Source of the DNA: Bolinopsis microptera
Taxonomy: Eukaryota > Ctenophora > Tentaculata > Lobata > Bolinopsidae
NCBI RefSeq assembly: GCF_026151205.1
Contig: NC_087076.1
Coordinates: 16,145,919-16,209,918 of the forward strand
DNA: 64,000 nt
Direction of reading: 5' to 3'
The number at the start of each line of letters is the position of its first letter. The stretch's first letter is position 1. Below are positions 35,594 through 48,009 of the stretch, in pieces. The notes under the pieces are model-generated. The model was given only the letters and a program-made list of their open reading frames with translations, searched no databases and was not told the origin of the DNA. A program made the position numbers and the translations under genes.

Positions 35594-37364
35594 ATGAAGC
35601 TTTCATCGATACCATGGGGAAACATAGGTTTGGGTTTATTTGTTCTCTACATTCTGAACTCCGTGAATGTTTTTTACACTTTGTACTACCCTCGCCTGTG
35701 TAATGAGGAATCAGAGTCATGCTTCTCTGCAGCGTTTGATGACAAAACTTTGTATGACTTCTACGTTGTTGCTTCCACCGATTCTTATAACCTGCAGTCC
35801 CAAAATATCATTGTTGGAAAGAAGAATGTACAACTATCTGTTGGTTTCGAAGAAATTGTCACAATCGATCTTGATAAAAAGTTCTTGAAGAACAACACTA
35901 TTTTTGGGCATGTTGTAGTTGTTAGAGCAGGAACAAATCCAATGTCAAAGAACATAGTTTCTGGCCATTACACCACATCATTGACGTCATTCAAGGTAGA
36001 AGAGATTGTTAGAATCAATCTCATGGAGGCAGTAAGTGCTAAAGACAACTCCACTGTCATCGCACATTGGAGGCCACGCCTAGCAGCTCACATATTGGAT
36101 CCTGCTCTTAAATTTGATGGGAAAGAGTACCCAGGAGAATTTAGAAGGATGATGAACAAGAAAAGCATGACCTACAAACCTGTGCTCTATGTTGATCAGC
36201 TTAGTCAATCCAGACGATATGACACATCTCTAGGCTCAGGTGCTGTTAATCTTACTGTTTCCTTTACTCCCATTACTATTGGTAAGCTCAGAATATGGAT
36301 GCAGTTTGAGGAAGCAATTCGAAATCTCAAAGAACTCGGATTTGGTGAAAATGACATTGATGAAATCAAGGGTATATTCACAGACACAAACATGTACTTC
36401 CTGACACTTACATTCTTTGTGACAATCTTTCATCTTCTGTTTGATTTCCTTGCCTTCAAAAACGATATTAGTTTCTGGAAAAATAGGAAAAACACAGCTG
36501 GATTAAGTACACGAGTAATAATATGGCGATGCTTCAGTCAGGTCATCATCTTCCTTTATCTCTGTGAGTTCAAAACATCTTACATTATCCTTGGTCCTGC
36601 TGGGGTCGGAATGTTCATAGAGTTGTGGAAAGTTTGCAAATCTCTAAAGTTTTCATTTGTTGGGGGTAAAATGCACTTTGGAGAAAAGTCAGAAGAGGAA
36701 AAAGCAACAGAAAAGATTGACAGTGAGGCTATGTGGTACTTGCAATGGTTGATGTACCCTCTTATACTTGGGGGCGCTGTGTACTCACTGCTTTATGTTC
36801 CTCAGCGCAGCTGGTAAGTATTACATATTGTTATCATATTATTATCATATTCTTATATATATATCTTCAGGGGCTATCCCGTAGTAAACCATGTTTAACT
36901 GAATACAATATTAGTAAGCCCCATGCCAGTAATCATTTGTAATAATCTTACTTAACACTAATTTAAATTAGGCCCAACTGCCTGTTTGTTGTTTTTTCTA
37001 AAAGATTCCAATTTATAGGTACAGTTGGGTGATAAACAGTCTGGTGAACGGAGTGTATTGCTTTGGGTTCCTCTTCATGACCCCTCAACTCTTCCTCAAC
37101 TACCGCCTCAAATCAGTTGCCCACCTACCTTGGAGAGCTTTCATGTACAAGGCATTCAACACCTTTATAGATGATGTGTTTGCTTTTATAATCGTCATGC
37201 CAACTGCCCACAGACTCGCATGTTTCAGAGATGATATTATCTTTGTGATCTATCTTTACCAGCGCTGGCTGTACCCTGTTGATAAGGCTAGGGTTAATGA
37301 GTATGGGCAGGTATTTGATGAGACTGAGACTGAAAATGCTGTGGAAGAGAAAAAGGAGCAGTAA
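35594..37364 (+). CDS. CLPTM1L: CLPTM1L (CLPTM1-like / CRR9), two coding exons
   Basis: Coding exons 35594-36813 and 37019-37364 join in phase 2 (CTG|GTAAGT ... TTATAG|GTAC), giving 521 residues; human CLPTM1L is about 538. Hallmarks are HWRPRLAAHI, GKLRIWMQFEEA, DEIKGIFTDTNMYFLTLTFF, FHLLFDFLAFKNDISFWK and the block FNTFIDDVFAFIIVMPTAHR, then YQRWLYPVDK near the C-terminus. Residues 10-30 form a signal-anchor helix; several membrane helices lie in the C-terminal half. In mammals the protein is an ER membrane scramblase implicated in moving glucosaminyl-phosphatidylinositol during GPI-anchor synthesis. ATG 35594 gives an N-terminus collinear with the human one. The frame is intact. PRRC1 follows 0.75 kb downstream on the same strand. 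Confidence 0.95.
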
Positions 37365-37408
37365 GCAGTTTAATTGTACTAGCTACATTTCTTTTCAGTT
37401 TCAATTAT

Positions 37409-37414
37409 AATAAA
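37409..37414 (+). promoter_or_regulatory. Candidate polyadenylation signal of CLPTM1L
   Basis: AATAAA 45 bases after the CLPTM1L stop codon, followed by AT-rich sequence with GT-rich stretches. Position and sequence fit, but no transcript evidence is available. Confidence 0.5.
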
Positions 37415-38110
37415 ATAATGTTTTAAGGTATAATCTTAGTAAGTTAGTAGTATGGATTGTTTGCAGTTGTTAGGTGCTTTTATCTCAACATGGTTTAATT
37501 GAGTTTAAATATCTAACTATAAGTATTTTGTGTTAGGTTAAATACCTATGTTTATTGTTTAATATAAAAAGGTTAGGTCTTAGTCATGAATATTCAATAC
37601 TGATGAGAGCCTTAATGTCAACATCCTTTGACTTGAACGGATTTCGGAAATCCAGAACATACGAGCTCGGCCATGTTACTGAATTTGGTGCTCATACTGT
37701 AATTTAGAATAATTTAATTATACTTGTTTTTTTTGTTGCGTTTTACAGGATATTTTTGTTAGTGTTTATTTATGTAGGTACTACGTCCTTCACTCAATGT
37801 GCATAATATGTACTATGTAGGGATATATGATATACTATGTAGATGTTAGTTTGTTACATTTCTTTTTCAGATCGTATCTTATGTTACAAGTGTTCTTTAA
37901 AGTTTGAATTTCACTAAATATGCAAATTGCAATATATATTATATTTCATTGCTTATTCTAGATTTCGGCTCAATTTACGTACATACAAACCCACACAAAT
38001 TATGTTAAAAATCTGATCGTTTTACAGTTTTAAAAGTTGTATATATATATATTATCGATCTAACGTCTCGCTGAGTGACGTCCCCCATATCATCTCAGCT
38101 AGAACCAGGT
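37415..38110. other. Intergenic, CLPTM1L to PRRC1
   Basis: About 700 bp of AT-rich DNA. An ATATATATATAT run sits at 38040-38051, about 60 bp before the first PRRC1 coding codon, and TGACGTCC nearby (38076) resembles a CRE-type site. ATCTCAG|CTAG upstream of the ATG could be a splice acceptor. Confidence 0.4.
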
Positions 38111-41100
38111 ATGTCAGATGCAGAGGTTGAGGAACTAACTGGAAGTATGGCTGCTGCAGCTGTGAAAACATCCCCTAAACTTGCTAACAGACCTGCTTCT
38201 CCCATAATTGATATATACGGGGATGAGGAGGACTCTTTTGACCAAGGAGGAAACATAAATGTAAGTTTGATCAATAAATGTAAGTTTAATCAATGAATGT
38301 AAGAGTACGTTTAGTTCAATATGATCAGATATGCAAGAATATAGAAGTAATGAATCTTATATTATTTCATCTAAATTTTTTCCTGGCTCTTTGCCAGGAC
38401 CAACTTCACAATGAGTATGTTGACAATTTGACGACCGACCATGTCTGGTTTAAAAGTATGTATGTTTGATAGTAAATAGTTTAACGTATTATATAGCAAA
38501 GTATCTTGAACAATCAACAAGCACAATCCCAACACAACAAAACTATTTTAAAAGTTTTACCGGGAGTTTCACAAAAAAATGGCGCAAGATTGAGGCCCGA
38601 ATAGTTCCTAGTATCATAATAATACCTCTTGCCGGGCAGGGTGCCCCTATATAATACTGGGGACGATTATAATCCACCAAGATTACTATGTACTAAGTTT
38701 ATAAAATGTTTCGCATATTATTCCGACTGATCGCACATTCTTCTGGAACCTTCGGTAGAACATAAAATACTTAATAACATTCAGTTGTTAAACTATTTGC
38801 TGATAAGGCACTAGTCTAGACTAGTTTGTGCAGTATAAGTGCTCATTATTTTGATTTTACGACTTTGAAGATGTTTGACAAGTTGTTTGTTTCTCTGAAC
38901 TCTATAAAGCGATCTACAAACTACTTATATAATTGAAGTTACGACTGAGACTAGAATCAAAACATCATGGAAACTAATGTGAGTGTTATGCAAGTGTTAT
39001 CATAACAGTACATCGGAATCACATAACACGTGATCCCGCTGTACCGTCCACATTTTTGGAAAAGTTCTGGCATAGTGTCCTATTATACCGAGCATAGTAT
39101 TTCAGCTCAAACGCCTTGGCTCTCGGCCATGTTTTGTCTCCCAAGATGGTACGTGTAGGAGACAACGTCTGAATTAAAAGCGTGATCCTTATCTCTGTTC
39201 CCGAAATGAAATTATGGAATTAAGGAATGACTGGGACCAATATTTCTAAATTTCTTTCAAGTATTTAAATCTGTATTCTAATATTTTGATTTAAAATAAC
39301 GGCCTGTTGCATTTTAAAAAGTCGTAAATCTATCGCCTATATTTTTGTTTTAATCTGCTGACGAAAGTGTTACCTGATGTTACCTGTCTGTATGTCATCT
39401 GCAAGTCTCAAATTTTAAATACGGCAATGTTATACGACCCAACCGGACCCAACGTATGTACATTATACATTGACCTCTTGCACTGTACTAGTCGTTAAAT
39501 GTTTTAATTTCTTCGCATAGATTATTATAACGACGATGATTAAGCTAGGTTATTACTGTTTTGACAATGTATTCAAATACCAGTATCTGTTATAGCAAAT
39601 AAGTAAACTCATAGTTTCAACAAGCACAATATCAAACTGAACACAGCGAACTACGTGGTGGTATTATATATTAAAATCATACCGAAACCCCACAAGAAAC
39701 ATCAAGTAATTTAGAGAGTGTTAAAACGAGGGTTCCAACAATTATCAGACCAGTTCCTGCCAGAGAAAGAACCTCCACCCGCTCACTGAATACAACAACT
39801 TGAACCAGGAACGCTAAAACAGTATCGAAATTTCTCATCAGGGACACGGTTGCAGTCTTCTCATAGGACAGTCCCCTGTTAAGAGCTAGGACACCAGTCA
39901 CGTTTAGAAATCCTGAAAGTAGCATCAAGAAGCGAGGAGTGTAGCAGGCGGGGTTAATGTATGAATCCCCAGATACTGTTTGGAACCCTAATCCTCCGAG
40001 ATCTCCCGCAAAAACCATGTACACTGAAACTGTGACATAGTTGACTCCTTTACCAATTTTTCTCTGAACTGTGTAAGCTGCTGCCATGTTAACTGCCCCT
40101 ATAATCGGCACCAAGTTGTAGTACCACGGTGCCGCCTTGTCTGCATCGCCATGGAATAAGAAAGTAGGCTTGGCGATCATAACTATTCCGAAAATTCCAA
40201 GCACCATTGCTATGATTTGGGGAAGGGTCAATTTCTCTTTCAAGAATATTCTACCCAGAATGCAAGCAAAAACTGGCGATGCGAATATGAGAGCTGTAGC
40301 ATCTCCTAAAGGAAGATTTTGGTAACTCCAAATTTTGGCCAGCCGGACCACCACACTGAACATGACTCTAAAAAATAGCAGTTTCTTCAAAGGAAACTTG
40401 GTGAGAGAAATGCCTTGAAAGGTGACAAGCACGAAGAATAACAGTAGGGAATATGTGCACGTTATTATGATAAATTCCCCGGTAGGGATGTCCTTTAGAT
40501 GCTTTGTGATGACTCCCTGCGACACAGAACATAAAATACATATCAATATTAATCCAATCCCTTTGGCCCGATTTCTGATCGATGTTTTTTCCTCGCCAGA
40601 CGCTTCCTTCAGGATTGTTCCCTGTTCCTCTAATTCATCTTCTTCTTTCGTACTATCCTCTAAATCTACCGATTTGAGTGATTGTGATTGTTTTGATAGT
40701 CCAGCATTATTTCCCGTTACATCTCCATTGTTCATTGCAACAGGATTAACGACGACAAGTCCTCCGTGAACGTCTTCAGTTTCATTATTATTTCTTGAAG
40801 AAACATTTATCATCTCAACTTCAGCATCATTTCCCGCACTTAATACTAGGGGATTACTTTGAACGATGCTGCTGTCCTCGCAGTTGGTAGTTGTGGCGGG
40901 AGTCATGTTGTTATCGTGTTTCTGGTTTACCTGTGAGTTGGTATGATGGTAAGGTTACTAGTAGTAGTTACTAACCATAGTAACCGTTACTACATAATAA
41001 AATACAAACATTGTAGTTGTAGTTCAGCGATAGAACTATTTTAAAGGCGCTTGTGGATTTTTTGGCACAACGAATTTCCTGGTTAACAAGCAATAATATA

Positions 41101-44100
41101 TGGTTACAAAACGCACTTTAGGGACTAGGGTACTAGGAATATGTTATATGACATCATCGTGCGCGTGGTTCAACCAGAAAGAAGTTGAAAATGTCCAACG
41201 AGCTAGTCAAAACATCTCAACATAAAACGACCATGTGTTCAATCCAGGCATCGACCTTCATATCAAAATACGTGCAGATCAATTGTTCTTCATAATTGGT
41301 TTAAATTTAATGCAAGACAATCTAGCCATATGTGATATGATGATTAACGAAATCAAAAAATTATTTTGGATTAATATGCAACCGGCCGTTATTTTGAATC
41401 ATAAGATTAGAACACAGATTTAAACCCAAAATTTAGCAACTTAAAACTTAAACGAAATATTTGGTCCAATTCGACTCAGTCATTCCTTAATTCCCTAATT
41501 TCATTTCGGGAGCAGAGATAAGGATCACGCTTTTAATTCGGACTTTATCTTCTGCCCGTCTTATTAAGGGTGGGGGTTCACCCTGATTATTAAGATTATA
41601 TAACGCTGGTTGTATGGTAGCTTCTTGAAAATATGATAAGCAGATTAGCTAGGGCCGGGGATCTACAAATTATCACCTGGTAATAAATTCCCGATCAAAA
41701 GTAGACATTAGACACTAGACAAGGGCCCCGACACCAAACTAGCGCCACGGCATGTATTTTTCTCATGTTTTTATCTTCTTAAGTTCCTAGGAAATGAGAT
41801 TGACTCGGATATATAAATAGGCTGTAAGTCGCAAATTACGCATCCACCAGGCCGCCTCTGGAAGAAGGAAGTCTTTGATAGAACAGCAATTTAACCTACC
41901 AGGGGGGCGGCCGGCGGCAAAAAAGAAAGCGCAAACAAAAATAAAGAAAAAACATTTTAAAATAGTTTGGGGGCTGGAAAATAATTTGGTCGGGGGCGGA
42001 AAATTATAACGTTGCACCACTTCGAGTGGCTCGAAACGGAGTTCTCCAATACTGAATCGACGTTAATACTCTACGAGACAGGAAATCAATTTTAGCTAAT
42101 GACTGACGATCATGTTTTACACAAATAATATTGAATTACACGTGATCTAGTGACTTAAGTTATGTGATATTGTACAATAATTAACCAAGTTTAAATAGGA
42201 AACAGCATAATTAACCTACACTGCCTACAGCAAGTTAAGAGTCTTTTTGCTTTTTGGATTTTGCGGAGAATTGGTCTAGTGAGCTGCACTTGTATTATAG
42301 GCGGTCACTAACCGGTCACTAACCTGTTAATGACTCAAATTGCTGCATCTTGTTACAAATCCCAATTCAGGTCGTCAAAAACCAATAAAATTACTATCTA
42401 TAAAATATTTTTTGTAAAGAATACCACGTGATAATTATCTAACTTTGTTTCAGGTGGATCTCATGTCAGCTCCCTCCTCCCCCAGCAACATCCGCCACGA
42501 CTCCTTCTTTCAAGACGAAACCAAAATCGTTGGCTCATGTAGGTCGTGTTTTAACTCTATGTTAATTTCAGTGCGGATGCGTTATCTACTTTGTTTTCAT
42601 TTCACTTAAATCCATTTTATTTTATTCGCTTCAATCGTTTGTACGATTCCTTGCCTCAAACCCCAATCTGTTGCAATCCACGAGGATTAAAACCATTCTC
42701 TTGTGAAATTTACTGACAATCTTAGTCAACCACAAATTATTAGATAATTATGGTTGTTTAATTGTAGTACATTCTCAGAGCAATGGTAATTATAACGTCG
42801 CTAAGTATGTGGTATAGACACTAGACAGTTCATATAGACAGTGCACGTGGACAGTTTTCATTATTAGACAGTTTCCACGATTAGAGTATCTGCTTTTAAA
42901 TATGATGATTACTTTTACGGTAAATGTTATGCCCGTCAACCCTGCCGTGTTTCTTTCATCGACACTTTGTGTAAATCAGCTAAATCTAACGCATCACTTG
43001 CGTTAGTAGTTCACGACCGATCCTCCGGCACCGATATCATTTTTCCACTGTCCGTTATATACATGAACTCCGTCAGTAAAACTCGTTAATTCTAAAGAGG
43101 GAGGTACGTGACATTTAGATCTTAACCTGGTACCGGTAAACATTGTCTGATCATTAGACACTGGATTAGATTAGATTCCCTGTATGAGCTGCTGTGCAGC
43201 GTACTAGGAGCAGGTGTGTGTGTGTGTGTTTACATAAACCCTTTGTACTTGTACTTGTAGTAGTAGTATTAGGGTATAAGTAGTATTAGTGGTATTAGTA
43301 TTAGTAGTAGTGACGTTATGTATACGCTATCCAGTGCAGTTGTAGTGTTATCTAACTACGCTCAGTTACTGCTCGCATTCTTTGTCTGTCAGATTGGGAT
43401 GACCTTCCTCCTTGAACCATTCATTTCACGTAAGTTTCCGTTTTAATAGGCCGTCGCTTCACGTGCATTTCCATTTAATTGGTCGTGGTTTCACGTAAGT
43501 TTCCGTTTTAATTGGTTGGTGTGATCCACAGTATCGTTATCATTGGTAGTGCAATTAAATAATTGACGTCAAGTAAACGTCTCACACAACCATCTCTCAC
43601 AGTAAATAGTTAGTTAGAAAAGCATATTTTATTTCTACTTTGCGCGCTCTGTTTGACATCAGTACTAATATCGCTCTGAACCGCCATGGTATTTAGCAGA
43701 TCTATACATGCTCCAACATTACAATATTGTATTGTTATTATATGCTGATTGCTGATTGTAACGATTAACTACCTACCTTGTTAATGAGTTATAATAGTAC
43801 AGTCGCTGCTTGCCCTTGTGTCTGGCTGCTATTTGAACTGTCTGATGTTTTCCCGACTGTTCTTACGTTCTTTCTCTCTCTCTCGTTGTGTCACATGGTT
43901 TCCTGTTTTGTATTGTGTTTTGCGGTAGGAAATTGGGAATGTAATTGTTAATGTACCCACATAGAGAACATTGTATTTGTACTCAGTGCTACATACAGTA
44001 TGATGTTGTATTAGTGGAGATCTCCTGAGTTTTCCATTGCTCAGACGGGGTTCCTTCTTTTTATTGGACAGTTGTCCGTAATCTCGTGCTGACTGACCTA

Positions 44101-47100
44101 GCTTCTACCTTTGCATTTACTTGCTATTGTATTATTCCTCTATTATACAATTGGTAATCAGAGATGCTTATTCGGTGCTTAGCCTACCTTCAATTAATTA
44201 TATAACTATTGAGTAGCATGGACGCAGTCTTACGGCAGGCTTTACTTCCCAAATTACGTTTGCTCGTTCTGCTGTATTTATTAGGTTGATTCTGGTTTCG
44301 GTCATTGATAATATAGCCTGTTAAACATTTGATATATTATATTGATATTTACTTTATTTCGTGTATATTATATTATTTGATTAAAGGATGGATATGGATG
44401 ATACTCTAGATACATTAGGCACCAAGGCGGGGGAAGTGAAGGATAACTTGATAAATCAAGGGGAGAATGTTAAGGGTACTGTTCAGTATTATACCGCGGG
44501 ATATTGTTAGCCTGGATCAATTCAATTAACTCTGAGATAGTGATTAAAGTCTATTTTAAATATTATCATGTTTCAATAGTTCATAGAACTAGAAGGATAT
44601 ATTATTATATTATAAGATTTGATAAATGAACTCCAGCTATGCGATTTTTGTCTTTTAATTATTACAATTGCAAATAAATGCAACCATTTCAGCTGGCGTG
44701 TGGAACTGGTTCGCGTATGCTAGAGGTCAGATGGTTGATGGACTGAACTCTGCCAACGCATATCTCGAGGACAGTGCGGTAAGTTTACTTTTACATTGCG
44801 GTTTAATTAAAATTTAATTAACCTTCCTGTAACATAATTGTCAAAACAACAAGTGTGCCTATTATTGAGCATGCATACGAGTGACTGAATACAAGACTCT
44901 GTCTAGAGGTAATCTCTAATCTTATAACTCTTTTACTGTCGTATTTTACGTCTTGATTTCAAACTGAACCTGCAGGCACTACAAGCAACAACAAACACCA
45001 TATACCACGTGGGAGAGGAAGCGCACAAGAAATTCGCACAAGCTGGGGCTTACACTGGCTCTCTGGGACAAAACGTCGTAGTGAGTATATACATTCCAGT
45101 GAACTTCCCTTTTGTGAAATTCTGTACTGCTAATCTCCCGATTTGATCAATGTAACAGATTTTGAAGTGTCATAATTATAACGCCCTTTGCTGTAATTTG
45201 AAACGAATTTAATATTTTGGGTTCGTTATAATTGATACACATCGGCAGACATTTTAAACCATGACCAGTGGTTTGGCCTTGTGCCAAATAATGTTTGCTG
45301 ATGAATAATTTCTGCTGATAAATAATGTCTGCTGATAAGAGTATAAGCTTGAACTAGCTGGAGGCTGGGTCTTATTTCAAACCGATCTGTAATAAATCTT
45401 ATCGTTCAGTCACAAGTGCAGTCGTACGGTCAAGTTTTGCTCTCGACAGTTGATTTAGCTAAAGTTAAAGATGATAGTAAGTTAAACCTTGTAATTATTG
45501 CTCTGTGAATTGTGATATCGACACGTCTTCGATAATTAGATTGTAACGGAAGTCTAAGTTCTGGCGCGACATGTAATCTTGCACAAGATGCTGGTTTCTT
45601 AGATTCGATTCTTTCCGCTTCCTGAATTGACAAGATTTTAAAGACTTATATCGCATTATCCTATGACTGAATATACCAAGATTTTCGGGGACTTACCCCG
45701 GGTCAAGCTCTCCTCCGCAAGCAGATGAGAACTAATGAAAGATTCCTTGTTTTCTATAACAAGTTTTGGGATATTATTGATATTGAAAGCAAAGCTTTCT
45801 TCGCGCAAAATGACGCGCGCTAAATTCAATTTTTCGTTCTGCCGATTCGTTCGATCGATCGCTTAGGTACTTTTAATTCCTCATTTACACGTTTAAGTAA
45901 CACCCTAATAACTAATTTATGCTAAAATTGATCATAACATATCCCTATTACCTATACGATACTGGGGACGGATCTCTCTTCTGAACGACACTTAACGTAT
46001 TTCATCATTCCAGCGCCGATCGAGTTGAGCATAATCTGCGAGAAGCACATTGACGCCAGCTCTTTGAACGCTGCTTTCCAAGAGGTGTTTTACAATACCA
46101 CCTCCTGTGGTTACGATGTAGTATCTGGTTTGGCAGCACAACTGGTCGGTCCAGCATCTGCTATTGAGGTTAATATGTTAACAGTTTAATGTTAGTATTA
46201 CTCATGTCAAAAAGATGGCAATAAATTAGATCATACTTGTTAAATATAAGTCATAAACAAGGGATAGTTAAAAACAACGTCCAAGTCTAATCTTTCCCTT
46301 AAACGAGTAACTAATTATTATAAAATATAACTTCTAAAATATAAACATGTATGATGTGTAGGGTTGTAAACTGAGGATTCAAGCAGCCCGAGCGCAGAAG
46401 TTGGTATCAGATGGATCAGTTGTGGTTGCAGTCGACAGTTTTATCAATGAAGTAGTCCCTGGAACGTAAGTTGCAATTCTAAAGACTATATTTTCTGAGG
46501 ATCATCATAATATGTATAATAAGTTTTAATTTTCAAAACTCTCGTTCTCACCATGACACAAAATAAAAACTAATGTCGAGAACCAAAACAAGGATCTCAA
46601 ATCACCCGATTCTCATTCAGATGGGTAGAACAATACTGCATGTTGGTAAATGACCTGCAACACGAGATAGATCTGCATGTGTTCAGTCAGCCGGTAAACG
46701 TACCAGCCTCTCTTATCATCAAATCTAAAGATGCCACCCCGGCTGAATATGCTCTGCGATCTTCAGGATACGCTAAATCCATTATCGAGGTGGGGCATAT
46801 GTCTGACGCACTTGTTATTTATCATTATAGACAGTTTCCTTTTGTGATTATGTTCATTTTTATCAGGGCTGTTGGAAATTTAGCATTTTCTTGTTTGAAG
46901 AATTCCTCAGTGTGTATAAACATTGAATATTACAATTTTGAATGAAATATTCGCACCCCTAAGCTAACATAACCATTTCAGGTGATATCAGAGACATTTC
47001 CCGATGTAAACATCAAAGATTGGTACAGTCCATTTGTAGGAATCTCCAACAAGAAAATCCTCTACCTTGTATCCCAACTTTTAGCTGCGCTTTATCATCA

Positions 47101-47179
47101 ACGACTGGTAAATACGCAACGTCCCGGTGTCAAGAGCGATGAGGAAGATATCGATGTGGACGCCATGGAACGGTCGTAG
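38111..47179 (+). CDS. PRRC1: PRRC1, nine coding exons
   Basis: Exons 38111-38260, 42454-42538, 44693-44778, 44976-45080, 45410-45476, 46014-46168, 46362-46465, 46621-46789 and 46982-47179 join with matching phases to 372 residues. The C-terminal ~200 residues align with the PRRC1 domain, an ITPase/Maf-like fold: AAFQEVFY, GLAAQLVGPASAIEGCKLRI, VVAVDSFINEVVPGTWVEQY, then SGYAKSIIEV and DWYSPFVGIS. GVWNWFAYARGQMVDGL matches the human GGIWGFIKG segment. The long Pro-rich N-terminus of vertebrate PRRC1 is absent. Human PRRC1 associates with ER exit sites and COPII and has a reported link to PKA. The first intron (4.2 kb) contains SLC35G on the opposite strand. The start codon is the first ATG of the first open exon; an upstream exon is possible. 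Confidence 0.88.
39677..40906 (-). CDS. SLC35G1: SLC35G-type EamA transporter, intronless, inside PRRC1 intron 1
   Basis: A single uninterrupted 409-residue frame. Residues 1-110 are an acidic, Ser/Thr-rich cytoplasmic tail. About ten hydrophobic segments follow, arranged as two EamA repeats: GIGLILICILCSVSQGVITK, then FRVMFSVVVRLAKIWSYQNL and PLGDATALIFASPVFACILG, which is typical of SLC35G1 (TMEM20) and relatives. Human SLC35G1 is about 365 residues, so the extra length is in the tail. Members are drug/metabolite-superfamily carriers with poorly defined substrates; SLC35G1 is reported in ER and plasma membranes. It sits entirely within PRRC1 intron 1 on the other strand. Paralogue assignment (G1 versus other G members) is tentative. 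Confidence 0.88.
   Translation of the reverse strand: MTPATTTNCEDSSIVQSNPLVLSAGNDAEVEMINVSSRNNNETEDVHGGLVVVNPVAMNNGDVTGNNAGLSKQSQSLKSVDLEDSTKEEDELEEQGTILKEASGEEKTSIRNRAKGIGLILICILCSVSQGVITKHLKDIPTGEFIIITCTYSLLLFFVLVTFQGISLTKFPLKKLLFFRVMFSVVVRLAKIWSYQNLPLGDATALIFASPVFACILGRIFLKEKLTLPQIIAMVLGIFGIVMIAKPTFLFHGDADKAAPWYYNLVPIIGAVNMAAAYTVQRKIGKGVNYVTVSVYMVFAGDLGGLGFQTVSGDSYINPACYTPRFLMLLSGFLNVTGVLALNRGLSYEKTATVSLMRNFDTVLAFLVQVVVFSERVEVLSLAGTGLIIVGTLVLTLSKLLDVSCGVSV
43424..43521. repeat. ~33-bp tandem triplication in PRRC1 intron 2
   Basis: Three units of TTTCACGTAAGTTTCCGTTT followed by a TAATWGG-type end, starting near 43424, 43457 and 43489; the middle unit is diverged. Each has CACGT, and two contain ACGTAAGT, which resembles a 5' splice site. 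Confidence 0.75.
44388..44475 (+). CDS. PRRC1: Candidate alternative first exon of PRRC1
   Basis: ATG at 44388 opens MDMDDTLDTLGTKAGEVKDN and reads LINQGENVK before a donor AAGG|GTACTG in phase 1. That is exactly the phase needed to splice into exon 44693-44778 (giving NVK-A-GVWNWF). As an internal exon it would need phase 2 upstream, which no found exon provides (42454-42538 ends in phase 1 and would create TGA). An alternative promoter is therefore the simplest reading. No transcript support. Confidence 0.45.
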
Positions 47180-48009
47180 CTAAAAAATAAGACACTAAGA
47201 ACGTAGTTATAGTTCTCAAGCTTTCAAGATGAAATCGTTTCAAGGAGCGAAAATGTATGGTTTGTGTTTATGTGTTCATGAGTTATGAAAAAACTTCTGC
47301 CGTCGATCGGCAAAATCGTGAACCGAATTGTGAGATTGTGATGAATTTATTATTGGTAATTCATGTTTCAAGTTTTAAGATTTATTTATTCAAGATAAAT
47401 CCGAGCTCCTTTCCAATTTACGTTTATGGTGATATTGAACAAATTTGGTATCATGCTGTTGACAGAATGATAATTCAATTTATAGATCCGATAATTGATT
47501 CGTTGCATGGTAGCTGTGACTTTAGCAATTCTGACAGATTCCCGAGGTTAAGATGCGAAAAAGTTTACATGAATGATTAATGAAAAGATTATCTCTATAC
47601 TTTTAGTTTTCCAATTCTAGCGGCTTCATCGAATTTGATGATATTAAATATGAGATCAGGGATTCAGCTTTGTATTTTCGTAACAGATAGTTTCCCGGAT
47701 AAACTTGTATTTCAAAGTTCTAATTGATTGATATCCATTAAACTACCGAGTTTGATTACCTTATTAGCGGACGGAAACGTCATAAATTCGAACCAATTAA
47801 CATAATTATTACCGATGGACAAAATAGATTTTTGACAAGGTGCAAAAGCTGAGGTTAATTTAAATTTCCTATATTTCAATTATTAAGTGAAATAAAATTG
47901 TTAAATTGAACGGAACTAATTGCATTTGCATCAGTCGCGGTGTGAGCTCAAATATTGATACATCTGGCATCCCTGCCGCATAATAATCGGTGAACTTTCA
48001 ACTGTTGCT

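Noticed and set aside
43391-43429. Cassette exon of PRRC1 (TGTCAG|ATTGGG ... CAC|GTAAGT)
   Set aside because: Splice signals are good, but reading in from exon 42454-42538 gives a stop after eight codons; without transcripts it cannot be told from chance within a repeat.
47257-47580. 107-residue plus ORF downstream of PRRC1
   Set aside because: It lies just after the PRRC1 stop, has no domain, start context or splice signals, and composition matches 3' UTR-like AT-rich DNA.
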